From the NCBI GenBank assembly GCA_015063585.1, contig SVTW01000024.1, positions 1-32,313 on the forward strand: 32,313 nucleotides of DNA, given 5' to 3'. How positions within the stretch are numbered: the first letter of the stretch is position 1; each line of letters begins with the position of its first letter. A program made the translations under genes and the position numbers. Positions 1 to 8,501 of the stretch are shown here, piece by piece. The stretch comes from Oscillospiraceae bacterium. GTDB taxonomy: Bacteria > Bacillota > Clostridia > Oscillospirales > CAG-272. The notes beneath the pieces are model-generated. The model was not told the origin of the DNA. It made no database searches and was given only the letters and a program-made list of their open reading frames with translations.

Positions 1-286
1 GCGGCAATTTTGCTATAACGCGCGGCAGGTAGCAAAATTTAACCGTTGCATAAATCCGCGCGTTTGAGTTCCGATTCTCCTCATCTCTGCTTTTTCGATC
101 GAATATTTCGAATCGGGCTCTGCAAATTGACGCTTGCGGCAATTTTGCTATAACGCGCGGCAGGTAGCAAAATTTAACCGTTGCATAAATCCGCGCGTTT
201 GAGTTCCGATTCTCCTCATCTCTGCTTTTTCGATCGAATATACCGAATCGGGCTCTGCAAATTGACGCTTGCGGCAATTTTGCTAT
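1..286. repeat. 135-bp tandem repeat, about 2.1 copies visible, probably continuing left of the window
   Basis: Unit starts at 1, 136 and 271 (GCGGCAATTTTGCTAT...). Copies 1 and 2 are near-identical (AATATTTCGAATCGG vs AATATACCGAATCGG). Each unit holds inverted repeats AATTTTGCTA/TAGCAAAATT (6-15/30-39) and CCGATTC/GAATCGG (71-77/110-116). Confidence 0.95.
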
Positions 287-328
287 TAATATGGTTCTTT
301 GATAATGATACGTTTTTATATTTAATGC

Positions 329-357
329 TTGACCTGTTGCATATTTCATGCTATAAT
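329..357 (+). promoter_or_regulatory. sigma-70/A-type promoter for the sialidase-like gene
   Basis: TTGACC (329-334), 17-nt spacer, TATAAT (352-357). RBS AAAGGAG lies just upstream of the ATG at 393. Confidence 0.8.
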
Positions 358-392
358 TTACTCGCAACTCTATCTCAAAGGAGATTTTTAGT

Positions 393-1613
393 ATGAAAAA
401 AATAGTTGTAAAAAGCAGGACCGTTATTGCGGAAAGCGATCAGGAATCATTACTGTGGGGCGGATTTCAGATTCCCTTGATCCGTTATGCGAACGGCGCC
501 CTGATCGTAAAATTTATGGGCAGAAAAGATGCTGTAGAAACCTACGGAAAGGAAGATCTTGACCACATTTATATATCCCGTGACTACGGAAAAAATTGGG
601 AAAAAGGCTGTCTTGATGCTTGGAGAAAGGCCGCAACGCTCCTTCCCAACGGTGACAGGATCGATTTTGTGCAACGTAAAAATATTGTGGGAAGCTTTGA
701 CCTTCCGCCCGCGAAAAAGATGGCATTCGGCTCTAAGGATGTATTCGTATACCCCATAGATGAGCTGAAAGGAATCGTATCGGGACTCGAAAAAAGCTTT
801 ACTGTCACCCGCCTTCGCCGCGGTGAAGAAGAACCGCAAGAGGAAATATGCACCGTAAACTGGAAGGATATGCCCGTAAACTTCTACCCAAGGGAAGACG
901 GTAGCTTTTTCACGCAGATATCCTCCTGCGCAAACGACGTTAAGATAGACAAAAACGGGGTACTTTGGTTTCCCGTTTACGCGGAAGCACCTTTGTCGAA
1001 GCACGAGTCCGCAACCTCAAGATACTACTCCGTTCACCTTCTACGCTCCGATGATCTCGGACATAGCTGGGACTACGTCAGCTCCGTTTATTACGATCCC
1101 GCATGTAACGTCCCGGACGCCTATAGTGTGGAAGGCTTTAACGAGGCAACCCTGGAAATACTTGAAAACGGTGATTTTCTGATGATTATGCGCTCAGGCT
1201 CACTTCATCCCCTTCGTCAGGATGGCCGCCCAATTCCAAAAATGTTCTCTGTCCGCTCCTCTGACGAAGGCAAAACCTGGTCGAAGCCCCAAGTCTTCTT
1301 TGATTACGGCATACACCCTCATTCCCTGAAAACAGAGGACGGAACGATACTTCTCATCTCGGGGCGCCCCGGGGTATACCTTATGACCTGCGACGATCCG
1401 GAGGGGAAAACGTGGAGTCCGATTACCGAGCTTGTAAGCGTTCCCGAGTCGGATGTGATGACCAAATATTTTGAATACACCTGCAGCAACGCCGACCTGT
1501 GTATCTGCGATAACGGAAGAATCTTTGCGACTTACAGCGCCTTTGATCCCACAAAGCAACCGCCCGTAAAATCGATCGTGGTATCCGAAATAGGCATAGA
1601 GGATGCCGAATGA
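393..1613 (+). CDS. Sialidase-like / BNR Asp-box repeat protein
   Basis: Several Asp-box motifs: SRDYGKNWE, RSDDLGHSWD, RSSDEGKTWS, and a degenerate CDDPEGKTWS. Good RBS. No obvious signal peptide. Confidence 0.8.
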   Translation: MKKIVVKSRTVIAESDQESLLWGGFQIPLIRYANGALIVKFMGRKDAVETYGKEDLDHIYISRDYGKNWEKGCLDAWRKAATLLPNGDRIDFVQRKNIVGSFDLPPAKKMAFGSKDVFVYPIDELKGIVSGLEKSFTVTRLRRGEEEPQEEICTVNWKDMPVNFYPREDGSFFTQISSCANDVKIDKNGVLWFPVYAEAPLSKHESATSRYYSVHLLRSDDLGHSWDYVSSVYYDPACNVPDAYSVEGFNEATLEILENGDFLMIMRSGSLHPLRQDGRPIPKMFSVRSSDEGKTWSKPQVFFDYGIHPHSLKTEDGTILLISGRPGVYLMTCDDPEGKTWSPITELVSVPESDVMTKYFEYTCSNADLCICDNGRIFATYSAFDPTKQPPVKSIVVSEIGIEDAE

Positions 1614-1641
1614 AAAGTGAGGCCGAGTCAAAAACTTTAGC

Positions 1642-2121
1642 TCATTCCTGATGGCTTCGATCCTTCATGTGCCGATCAATATCGCGGTTGGCTTGGCGTT
1701 CCGCGGCGGAATCACGCTTGTCGTAGAGCTTTTTACCGCGGCAAAGTCCAATTTCTACCTTAACGTGGCTTCCCGAAAAATAAAGTGACAATGGGATCAA
1801 CGTAAATCCCTTTTGCTGTACCTGCCCCTGAAGCTTCATGATCTCACGGCGGTGCATCAAAAGCTTGCGCTGCCGAAGCGGATCATGATTGAAGATGTTC
1901 CCCTGCTCGTAAGGACTAATGTGCATTCCTACAAGAAACAACTCGCCTTTTTCGAATGAACAGTAAGAATCCTTCAAATTCACTGCCCCCGCACGAATAC
2001 TCTTGACCTCGGTTCCGCGAAGCGCAATTCCCGCCTCATATTTTTCATCAACGAAATAATCATGCCATGCCTTTTTATTTTGGGCAATCGTTTGATTTCC
2101 CGTTTTCTTCTTTTCTGCCAT
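1642..2121 (-). CDS. smpB: SsrA-binding protein SmpB
   Basis: [40 protein letters not shown] and C-terminal [20 protein letters not shown] are typical of SmpB. Confidence 0.97.
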   Translation of the reverse strand: MAEKKKTGNQTIAQNKKAWHDYFVDEKYEAGIALRGTEVKSIRAGAVNLKDSYCSFEKGELFLVGMHISPYEQGNIFNHDPLRQRKLLMHRREIMKLQGQVQQKGFTLIPLSLYFSGSHVKVEIGLCRGKKLYDKRDSAAERQANRDIDRHMKDRSHQE

Positions 2122-2148
2122 ATGTTTTACCGTCTCCTTGCTCCTTGC

Positions 2149-2442
2149 TCACTTGTTCTGATCGTTATAAAAAATCTCCTCATCGGGAAAATACAGCCCA
2201 AGCTGTTCCTTTGCGATCTTCACAATGGTTTCATAATCCATATCAGAATTGATTAGCTCTTCCAATTCTTCTTTCATCTCTCGATATTCTTCCAACTGTT
2301 GCTCAAGCTCGCGCTGTTCCCGCAGAAGGTCGTTGTATCGCATAGCACTATTTGCAAATACGCCGATGGACACGACTACCAAAACGCCGAGCAGAACGCG
2401 CATCAGAAGCGACAGACTGAATTGTTTCTTTTTTACTTCCAT
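2149..2442 (-). CDS. divIC: Septum formation initiator family protein (FtsB/DivIC-like)
   Basis: Short N-terminus, one TM segment (LLMRVLLGVLVVVSIGVFA), a coiled coil (LLREQRELEQQLEEYREMKEELEELI), then an IAKEQLGL motif; located next to yabQ. Confidence 0.85.
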   Translation of the reverse strand: MEVKKKQFSLSLLMRVLLGVLVVVSIGVFANSAMRYNDLLREQRELEQQLEEYREMKEELEELINSDMDYETIVKIAKEQLGLYFPDEEIFYNDQNK

Positions 2443-3103
2443 TTTCTACCTTTCTTCCCTCTCGGAGGGCTTTTCTCCCCGTTTCCTTTTTCTCTGCCGT
2501 TGCCCCCATAACCGACGGCGGCAAAAGACCGCATGCGTCTTTTGTGGATCGCTTTTTCTGCTCCGCTGTGTATCGGCGGCGATCATTCTGTTGGTGGCGG
2601 TCGCGGCCCGCGGTGTAGCTGCGTTTGAGCAGTTTTGCGATCCACGTTGCAACCAATGAAATTGGCAACCAAATAAAATAGCAGAGATACCGTACTGCCA
2701 GCTCAATTCCAAAAGCAATGATCTCGGAAAAAAGCATTACGATCCTGCCGAGCGTTCCGCGGTAAAACAGGAACCCCGCCCCCACCGAAATCAGTGCAGG
2801 AAAGCGGAATTTGCCGCTGTTCACCTCATAAAACAGAATGACAAGCAAGATGCCCGTTATCATGCAAAAGATCAGGTCTTCTACAAAAATGACAAGCCCC
2901 AACGCACGGCTCTCTTTATGCTTTTGTATGGGTTTGAGCAGGGGCGGCTTCCACTCGCGCAGTTGCTTTGCGGCACGGCGACTGTAATGCATGCCGAGGA
3001 AAACACGCGTGATGCGAAAAAGATCATAAAACGCGCCCAAACCGATGCCGAGAAACACAGCATACAGATAGAGCCACGCCAATGCTGATTGCGAAACTGT
3101 CAT
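2348..3103 (-). CDS. yabQ: Spore cortex biosynthesis protein YabQ
   Basis: Multi-TM N-terminus (WLYLYAVFLGIGLGAFYDLFRITRVFLG), basic C-terminus, gene order yabO-yabP-yabQ-divIC. The 3' end overlaps the divIC-like ORF by 95 bp. Confidence 0.8.
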   Translation of the reverse strand: MTVSQSALAWLYLYAVFLGIGLGAFYDLFRITRVFLGMHYSRRAAKQLREWKPPLLKPIQKHKESRALGLVIFVEDLIFCMITGILLVILFYEVNSGKFRFPALISVGAGFLFYRGTLGRIVMLFSEIIAFGIELAVRYLCYFIWLPISLVATWIAKLLKRSYTAGRDRHQQNDRRRYTAEQKKRSTKDACGLLPPSVMGATAEKKETGRKALREGRKVENGSKKETIQSVASDARSARRFGSRVHRRICK

Positions 3104-3109
3104 AGCGCT

Positions 3110-3406
3110 TTATCGGAAGATCCTTGCGAAAAATCCGCTTTTTCGCTGCTTGTCATCGTCCTCGGTGGAAAAATAACCAACGGAGTGTATTCTCCCATCC
3201 ATCGTGACAATGCCCTGCTCCACATTCAACACGCGAATATGAAGGTTCTCACCCTCAATGGCAAGACTCCCGCAAACCGTATCCAAAAGGACGGTCTGTT
3301 CATCAAAGCTGATCACGTCGCTCACACCGCGTACCTCGGCACTCTCTCGCCCTTGCATATGTATCCAATGCTCCGCGCGGTCCTGTTTGGTCATTTCCGT
3401 ACTCAT
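3110..3406 (-). CDS. yabP: Sporulation protein YabP
   Basis: ADVRGVSDVISFDEQTVLLDT-like region (observed AEVRGVSDVISFDEQTVLLDTVCGSLAIEGENLHI) and position between yabO and yabQ. The listed ORF is longer; CGGAGG followed by ATG at 3406 supports the shorter start. Confidence 0.85.
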   Translation of the reverse strand: MSTEMTKQDRAEHWIHMQGRESAEVRGVSDVISFDEQTVLLDTVCGSLAIEGENLHIRVLNVEQGIVTMDGRIHSVGYFSTEDDDKQRKSGFFARIFR

Positions 3407-3479
3407 TGTGCAAACCTCCGACATTTGTTTGCTACAACCTATGCAATGACCGAAAAAAATATGCGGTGTGCCCTTGTCC

Positions 3480-3722
3480 TTATTCGAGGACCTCGTAAAG
3501 TGAGGTTGCCTCCGCTTTTGGTGTGTACTCCTTGACGTTGAGGACGCGCACACGAAGCGTTCTTTGACCGAAGGTAATTTCGATCACGTCGCCCTCTTTC
3601 ACGTCATAGGACGCTTTTGCGCGTTTGCCGTTCACCGAAACGTGTTCGGCATCGCAGGCATCGTTTGCAACGGTTCTGCGCTTGATAATGCGCGAAACCT
3701 TTAAAAATTTATCGAGACGCAT
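3480..3722 (-). CDS. rqcP: RNA-binding S4 domain protein (RqcP/YabO-like)
   Basis: MRLDKFLKVSRIIKRRTVANDACDAEHVSVNGKRAKASYDVKEGDVIEI is an S4 fold signature. Start at 3722 preferred over the listed 3785. Confidence 0.88.
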   Translation of the reverse strand: MRLDKFLKVSRIIKRRTVANDACDAEHVSVNGKRAKASYDVKEGDVIEITFGQRTLRVRVLNVKEYTPKAEATSLYEVLE

Positions 3723-3756
3723 AATGGGTTCTCCGTTTCTGCTTTCTTTCTTTTTT

Positions 3757-3785
3757 ATTTTACCATATTCTTGCCGTTTTCGCAA
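3757..3785 (-). promoter_or_regulatory. Possible promoter upstream of the yabO-yabP-yabQ-divIC genes
   Basis: Minus strand TTGCGA, 17 nt, TAAAAT. Confidence 0.5.
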
Positions 3786-3855
3786 GGGCTTTTACAATCA
3801 TTTTTCTATTTTTGAGGGATTCTCCTTGTTTTTCGCAAAAACCGTTTGATTCGGC

Positions 3856-4575
3856 TTATTTGCACTCTTCCTCTTTTGCAACACGATCGATCAGATGATC
3901 GGTTTCGTCCATGAGCGCATGCTCGGGGTCAACCCCGACAGCACGGGAAAGATTGCAAACCGCCATGAGGAGTTTTCCCATGCGTTCATGCATCTGCTCG
4001 GGATTCGCGTCATGAAATGCGGAAAGATGTGCCGATACCGCATCGGTGAGTGCCCCGACGGACTCCCCTTCTGCTTGTCCTGCCTTTTTCCCCACCTTTG
4101 TCGCACGCATCAGTGCCGGCATCATGGGGGGAATGGCGCGAAGCTTTTCAACCTTTGTATTTCGTTGCTTTTCCTCGGTTTTAATGCTTTCCCAATTTTG
4201 CAAAACATCGGCGCTGTTCCGAACTTGCACATTGCCGAATACGTGCGGGTGGCGGTGGATCATCTTCACGCTGATCTCATGAATCACGTCGTCAAGCGAA
4301 AAGGTTTGTCGTTCCCGTTCGATCTCGGCATGAAAAAGGATCTGAAAAAGCAGGTCTCCGAGCTCCTCACGCAAAAGCGCGGGGTTTTCGGTATCAATAG
4401 CCTCCACGACCTCATAGGTCTCCTCGATCAAACATTTGCGGATCGAGTGATGATCCTGCTCGCGATCCCACGGACAGCCTGCATCCGAGCGCAAAATCGA
4501 CATGATCGCGCACAGATCAGAGAAATCATATCTTGTTTTTTTCATCAAATCCTGAACGTTCTGTTCTACAGTCAT
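3856..4575 (-). CDS. mazG: MazG-family nucleoside triphosphate pyrophosphohydrolase (YabN-like)
   Basis: CPWDREQDHHSIRKCLIEETYEVVEAID...LREELGDLLFQILFHAEI is diagnostic of MazG. Confidence 0.95.
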   Translation of the reverse strand: MTVEQNVQDLMKKTRYDFSDLCAIMSILRSDAGCPWDREQDHHSIRKCLIEETYEVVEAIDTENPALLREELGDLLFQILFHAEIERERQTFSLDDVIHEISVKMIHRHPHVFGNVQVRNSADVLQNWESIKTEEKQRNTKVEKLRAIPPMMPALMRATKVGKKAGQAEGESVGALTDAVSAHLSAFHDANPEQMHERMGKLLMAVCNLSRAVGVDPEHALMDETDHLIDRVAKEEECK

Positions 4576-6242
4576 TTAAAAGCTCCTTTTTTCTCGGTTG
4601 CGGGTGAAACACCGAGCAGCCGTAATTTCTTTAAAATTTTACACAAACGATCGCCCTGCGGAAGCATTTGGATCAAAGATTCTTTCACAGCTCCCATTGC
4701 AAGAGCAAATATAAGATAGAAGATCATTGCCAACAAAATGGCAGAAACCGTTAGCATTGCGTGCTTACCGATATGCGTGGATAAGATCCAATAGACCGCA
4801 TAAGAGACGCCGATGGATAGTGTTGCCGCCGCAAGAGGCCTCCAAAAAAGCTGCCATAGGCCCGACACGTGACAAAGCGTTGCGGCAAACAATAGATTGA
4901 CACACACAACCGTCACGTTGCAAAGGAATGTGCTGATCGGTGCGCCGAGTAAGGCAATGCGCGGATTTCCAATGAGCAGGTATGCCGTCAAGATCTTGAT
5001 TGCCGCGCCCGCAAGCATCGAAACAATGGGACGTTTTACGGCTTGATAGGCATGCAGGACCGAATTGGTGGCGGTGATCATACAAGAAAAGAATACCGAC
5101 ATGCCCAATGCGGAGAGCAACGGGGCGGCAATTTCCACGGCGGACGGAGTTCCTCCGAACAGCAGTCTCAAAATCGGTTCGGCATATGCCGCCACGCCAA
5201 GAGAGGCAGGAAGCGCGAATAAAGCCGTGAGCTGATAGGAATTGCGGATCATATCCTCCTGACGCGCACGGTCGCCCGAGGCAATTGCCGCGGAAAGCAT
5301 GGGAACCAGAGGTAAGGCGATGGAATTGACCAACGTTGGCAGAAGCCCATAAACCGAAAGCGCAAGCGTAGTATAGCTCCCGTATGCCTCATTTGCAAGG
5401 ACCTCGCTGTACCCGATCGATTGCAATCGGCGCAAGATCATCGTCATATCAACAAGCTTTGTCATGCTGACAAGCGAAGCGCCGAGCGTCATGGGAATTG
5501 CGAGCTTGGCAAGCCGCGACCAGATCCGAGCGGCGGACGGCAGCCTTGGCTCCGCCAATGCCGTGTCCTCTTCCTCCCCGGGGGAAAAGCGTATTTTTTC
5601 AAGCACAAGATAAAGCAACGAAAGTGCTGTTCCAAGGGTGAGTCCCATGCCCGCAAAAGCAGCGACGGTTGGGGTATCGTATCCGCGCCCCAGCGCGTAT
5701 CGCGCCAGCAAAACGCCAAAAACGATCTTTCCCAATGACTCAATAACCTGTGAGACCGCGGTGGGAAGCATGCGCTGATAGCCTTGAAAATAACCGCGCA
5801 AAGCCGATGAAACGCAAATGAAGAAAACCGTTGGCGAGATGGCGAGAATGGATCCCAACGCATGCTCGCTTTGAATCATTTGACAAAAGCGGCGGGAAAA
5901 CAGCAGCATCACCGCGGTTCCGAGCATACCAACCCCGATAAAGATCCGTAAAGAATGCCGCCAGATACAGCGTACCTCTCCCCCGTTTCCGCGCGCCCGT
6001 GCTGAGGCGATCATTACCGAGAGCGCAACAGGCAGACCCGCGGTGGAGATCACACAAAACAAGGCATAGATCTCATATGCCGAATTGAAATAGCCCATGC
6101 CAACCGATCCGAGATAGGTAAGCATGGGTATTTTATATATCAAGCCGATGATCTTTACAAGCACGGTAGACAGCGATAGCAACAGAACGCCCGATAAAAA
6201 GGTCTTCCCTGTATTTTCACGCAATCGCTCCGCCATGCTCAC
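4572..6242 (-). CDS. SpoVB/MurJ-like polysaccharide biosynthesis flippase (MATE/MOP superfamily)
   Basis: Multi-TM protein with LSTVLVKIIGLIYKIPMLTYLGSVGMGYFNSAYEIY at the N-terminus; ATGA overlap with mazG (yabM-yabN order). Confidence 0.88.
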   Translation of the reverse strand: MSMAERLRENTGKTFLSGVLLLSLSTVLVKIIGLIYKIPMLTYLGSVGMGYFNSAYEIYALFCVISTAGLPVALSVMIASARARGNGGEVRCIWRHSLRIFIGVGMLGTAVMLLFSRRFCQMIQSEHALGSILAISPTVFFICVSSALRGYFQGYQRMLPTAVSQVIESLGKIVFGVLLARYALGRGYDTPTVAAFAGMGLTLGTALSLLYLVLEKIRFSPGEEEDTALAEPRLPSAARIWSRLAKLAIPMTLGASLVSMTKLVDMTMILRRLQSIGYSEVLANEAYGSYTTLALSVYGLLPTLVNSIALPLVPMLSAAIASGDRARQEDMIRNSYQLTALFALPASLGVAAYAEPILRLLFGGTPSAVEIAAPLLSALGMSVFFSCMITATNSVLHAYQAVKRPIVSMLAGAAIKILTAYLLIGNPRIALLGAPISTFLCNVTVVCVNLLFAATLCHVSGLWQLFWRPLAAATLSIGVSYAVYWILSTHIGKHAMLTVSAILLAMIFYLIFALAMGAVKESLIQMLPQGDRLCKILKKLRLLGVSPATEKKGAFK

Positions 6243-6252
6243 TCACCGCCTA

Positions 6253-7542
6253 TCAATCAAAGTAATGAGCAAACACCTCGCGGCTTTCAAAACGCAGGCG
6301 CTCCTCATCAAGGTAAGTATACGCGCCGTTGCGGTAAAGTATGCGTCCGTCCACCATGGTAAAGAGAACGTCTCCGCGATCCGCGCTGTACGCCAACATC
6401 GCGTAGTCGTCATAAGACGGCATATTATGAAGTGAATTTCGGTTGATCAGCACCAGATCGGCACGGTAGCCAACCTCTACGCGTCCGCAATCGAGGCGCC
6501 CCTGTGCGATCGCACCGTTTCGGGTGGCAAGCGGAAGCATTTCTGCCGCAACCGTAACGGCAGGATCACGCGTGATGCCCTTATGCAGGATCGCCGCCGT
6601 TTGCATCTCGCGCAAAAGATCCAAGCGGTTATTGGACGCTACCCCATCGGTTCCGAGCGACACGTGAATGCCCGCATCCAACATCTTGCGCAATGGCATA
6701 ACTCCGCTGCCGAGCTTGAGATTGCTCACGGGGTTATGCGCTACGTTCACACGCTTTTGGGCAAGAATTTCAAGATCCGAATCCTCTACCCAAACACAGT
6801 GCGCGGCGGTTGTGTTGACATCCAGCACACCCGTATCATGGAAGAATGCGGTAGGTGTTTTGCCGTGTCTGGCGATACAGTCGCGATGCTCCTTTTCGGT
6901 TTCGGAAAGGTGTATCTGCATACCAAAACGATTTTCACGCGCGTAATCCGCAACCTGTCTGCAATAGCTTTCTTGGTTGGTATATTCGGCGTGAAGCGAA
7001 AGATCCACAAGGATCCGATCGTCGTCCGCATGGTGATACGTACGCGCAAGCGACAAAAATTCCGCAAAACGCGAATCGCTTGCAAGCTTGATGTCAGGGT
7101 CAAAGGACACAAGGCTACGCGAAAGGTTGGCTTTGATTCCGCTTTCCAGAACCGCCTCCGCTACTGCGTCCTCAAACATATACATATCCGAAAAAGATGC
7201 GATTCCGTTACGAAGCATCTCGGCAATGGCAAGACGGGTGGCAACAAGCACGCTTTGGTAGGTTAAGCGATCCTCCGCGGCGAAAATTCGTTCCTCTAAC
7301 CATCTCTGCAAAGGAAGGTCCTCTCCGTACCCGCGAAAGAGCGTCATAGCGGCATGGCAATGCGTATTGTAAAAGGCGGGGATCAGTAAATCCCCTTTAC
7401 AGTCGATCACATCGGCATCGTCAAGGTCCTTCGGATCGAGGTCGATCGACACGATGCGTGCCCCCTCAACGGTCACCGAAACAAGACGGTTTCCATAGCC
7501 GTATTCGGGCAGAAGCGTTGCGTTTTTGAGTATCGTTTTCAT
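6253..7542 (-). CDS. Amidohydrolase, MTA/SAH deaminase-like
   Basis: PAFYNTHCHAAMTLFRGYGEDLPLQRWLEERIF, HLSETEKE, AHCVWVEDSDLEIL, SLGTDGVASNNRLDLLREM motifs. Confidence 0.88.
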   Translation of the reverse strand: MKTILKNATLLPEYGYGNRLVSVTVEGARIVSIDLDPKDLDDADVIDCKGDLLIPAFYNTHCHAAMTLFRGYGEDLPLQRWLEERIFAAEDRLTYQSVLVATRLAIAEMLRNGIASFSDMYMFEDAVAEAVLESGIKANLSRSLVSFDPDIKLASDSRFAEFLSLARTYHHADDDRILVDLSLHAEYTNQESYCRQVADYARENRFGMQIHLSETEKEHRDCIARHGKTPTAFFHDTGVLDVNTTAAHCVWVEDSDLEILAQKRVNVAHNPVSNLKLGSGVMPLRKMLDAGIHVSLGTDGVASNNRLDLLREMQTAAILHKGITRDPAVTVAAEMLPLATRNGAIAQGRLDCGRVEVGYRADLVLINRNSLHNMPSYDDYAMLAYSADRGDVLFTMVDGRILYRNGAYTYLDEERLRFESREVFAHYFD

Positions 7543-8453
7543 TAAATAAATTCCTTATAAAGTGATTGGTCGGCTATCAGCGAAGATGGAATTGTCTGAA
7601 CCGACTGTATTTTTTGCAAAAGGGCTTGCGCGGACTCATAGCTGCGATCCTGCGGCATGACCTGCGGCAAAATAGCATTGAGATAAGGCTTGAGCATACC
7701 GATTTCATACGGCATGGTGGAATCGATCTTTTCATGGCAGGTATCGGCATACGGGAAGATACTTTTTTCCTCGTTTTCCCGCACGCTCTGCCAAAGATAG
7801 AAGGTAAACGCGGGATCGGACGCACGATAACGGAAGTCACGCACCAAACGACGCATCAAACGAATCTCATTTGGTAAAAAGACCTCCCCACCCACTTCAA
7901 TGGAGGAAACAGGCGAAATATAGATGCTGTGATAAGCGGTTCCCGACAAGATCTCTCGCACGCGCGGATATAGGATCTGAATGCCCTCAAAAAGGAAGAT
8001 ATCCCCCGCCTGCGGTGTAACCGTCACGCCGTCCACACGCAATCCCGATCGAAAATCAAAACGCGGCAGGCGCGTTGGCTTGCAGGCAAGCAAACTTTCG
8101 GTTTTCTCCGCCAAAAGATCGGCATCAATGGTATCCTCGGAATCGTAATCGATCTCGATGTTGGGGTCATCATCGGCGCGTTTTTTCAGATAATCCTTAT
8201 CAAAGTAAAAGTCGTCAACCGAGATCACGTGCACGCAATGTCCGTGCGACTCCATATAATCGGTGAAAAGCCGTGCCGCCGTAGTCTTGCCTGAACAAGT
8301 GGGACCCGTCAGCCCGATCAGGCGTTGATCGGAAGCTTTTGCAATATTGCGCGAGGTTGCCCGCATCTGATCGGCAAGAAAACGATCTCCGTCCATCACA
8401 AGACGGTGCATCTGATCGGTGGATAAAAGATTGGAAATTTGATATTGCTTCAT
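7542..8453 (-). CDS. Uridine kinase/phosphoribulokinase-like nucleoside kinase
   Basis: P-loop GLTGPTCSGKTTAARLF and VISVDDFYFDKDYL; FLFEGIQILYPRV. Confidence 0.85.
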   Translation of the reverse strand: MKQYQISNLLSTDQMHRLVMDGDRFLADQMRATSRNIAKASDQRLIGLTGPTCSGKTTAARLFTDYMESHGHCVHVISVDDFYFDKDYLKKRADDDPNIEIDYDSEDTIDADLLAEKTESLLACKPTRLPRFDFRSGLRVDGVTVTPQAGDIFLFEGIQILYPRVREILSGTAYHSIYISPVSSIEVGGEVFLPNEIRLMRRLVRDFRYRASDPAFTFYLWQSVRENEEKSIFPYADTCHEKIDSTMPYEIGMLKPYLNAILPQVMPQDRSYESAQALLQKIQSVQTIPSSLIADQSLYKEFI

Positions 8454-8501
8454 AAAAGAGATCCTTTCCTGATAAAGGCAAGGCTCACCGCTTCATCGAA
8501 A

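Noticed and set aside
1-286. CRISPR array interpretation of the repeat at the left edge
   Set aside because: The period is 135 bp with the entire unit repeated; there are no unique spacers and no cas genes in the window.
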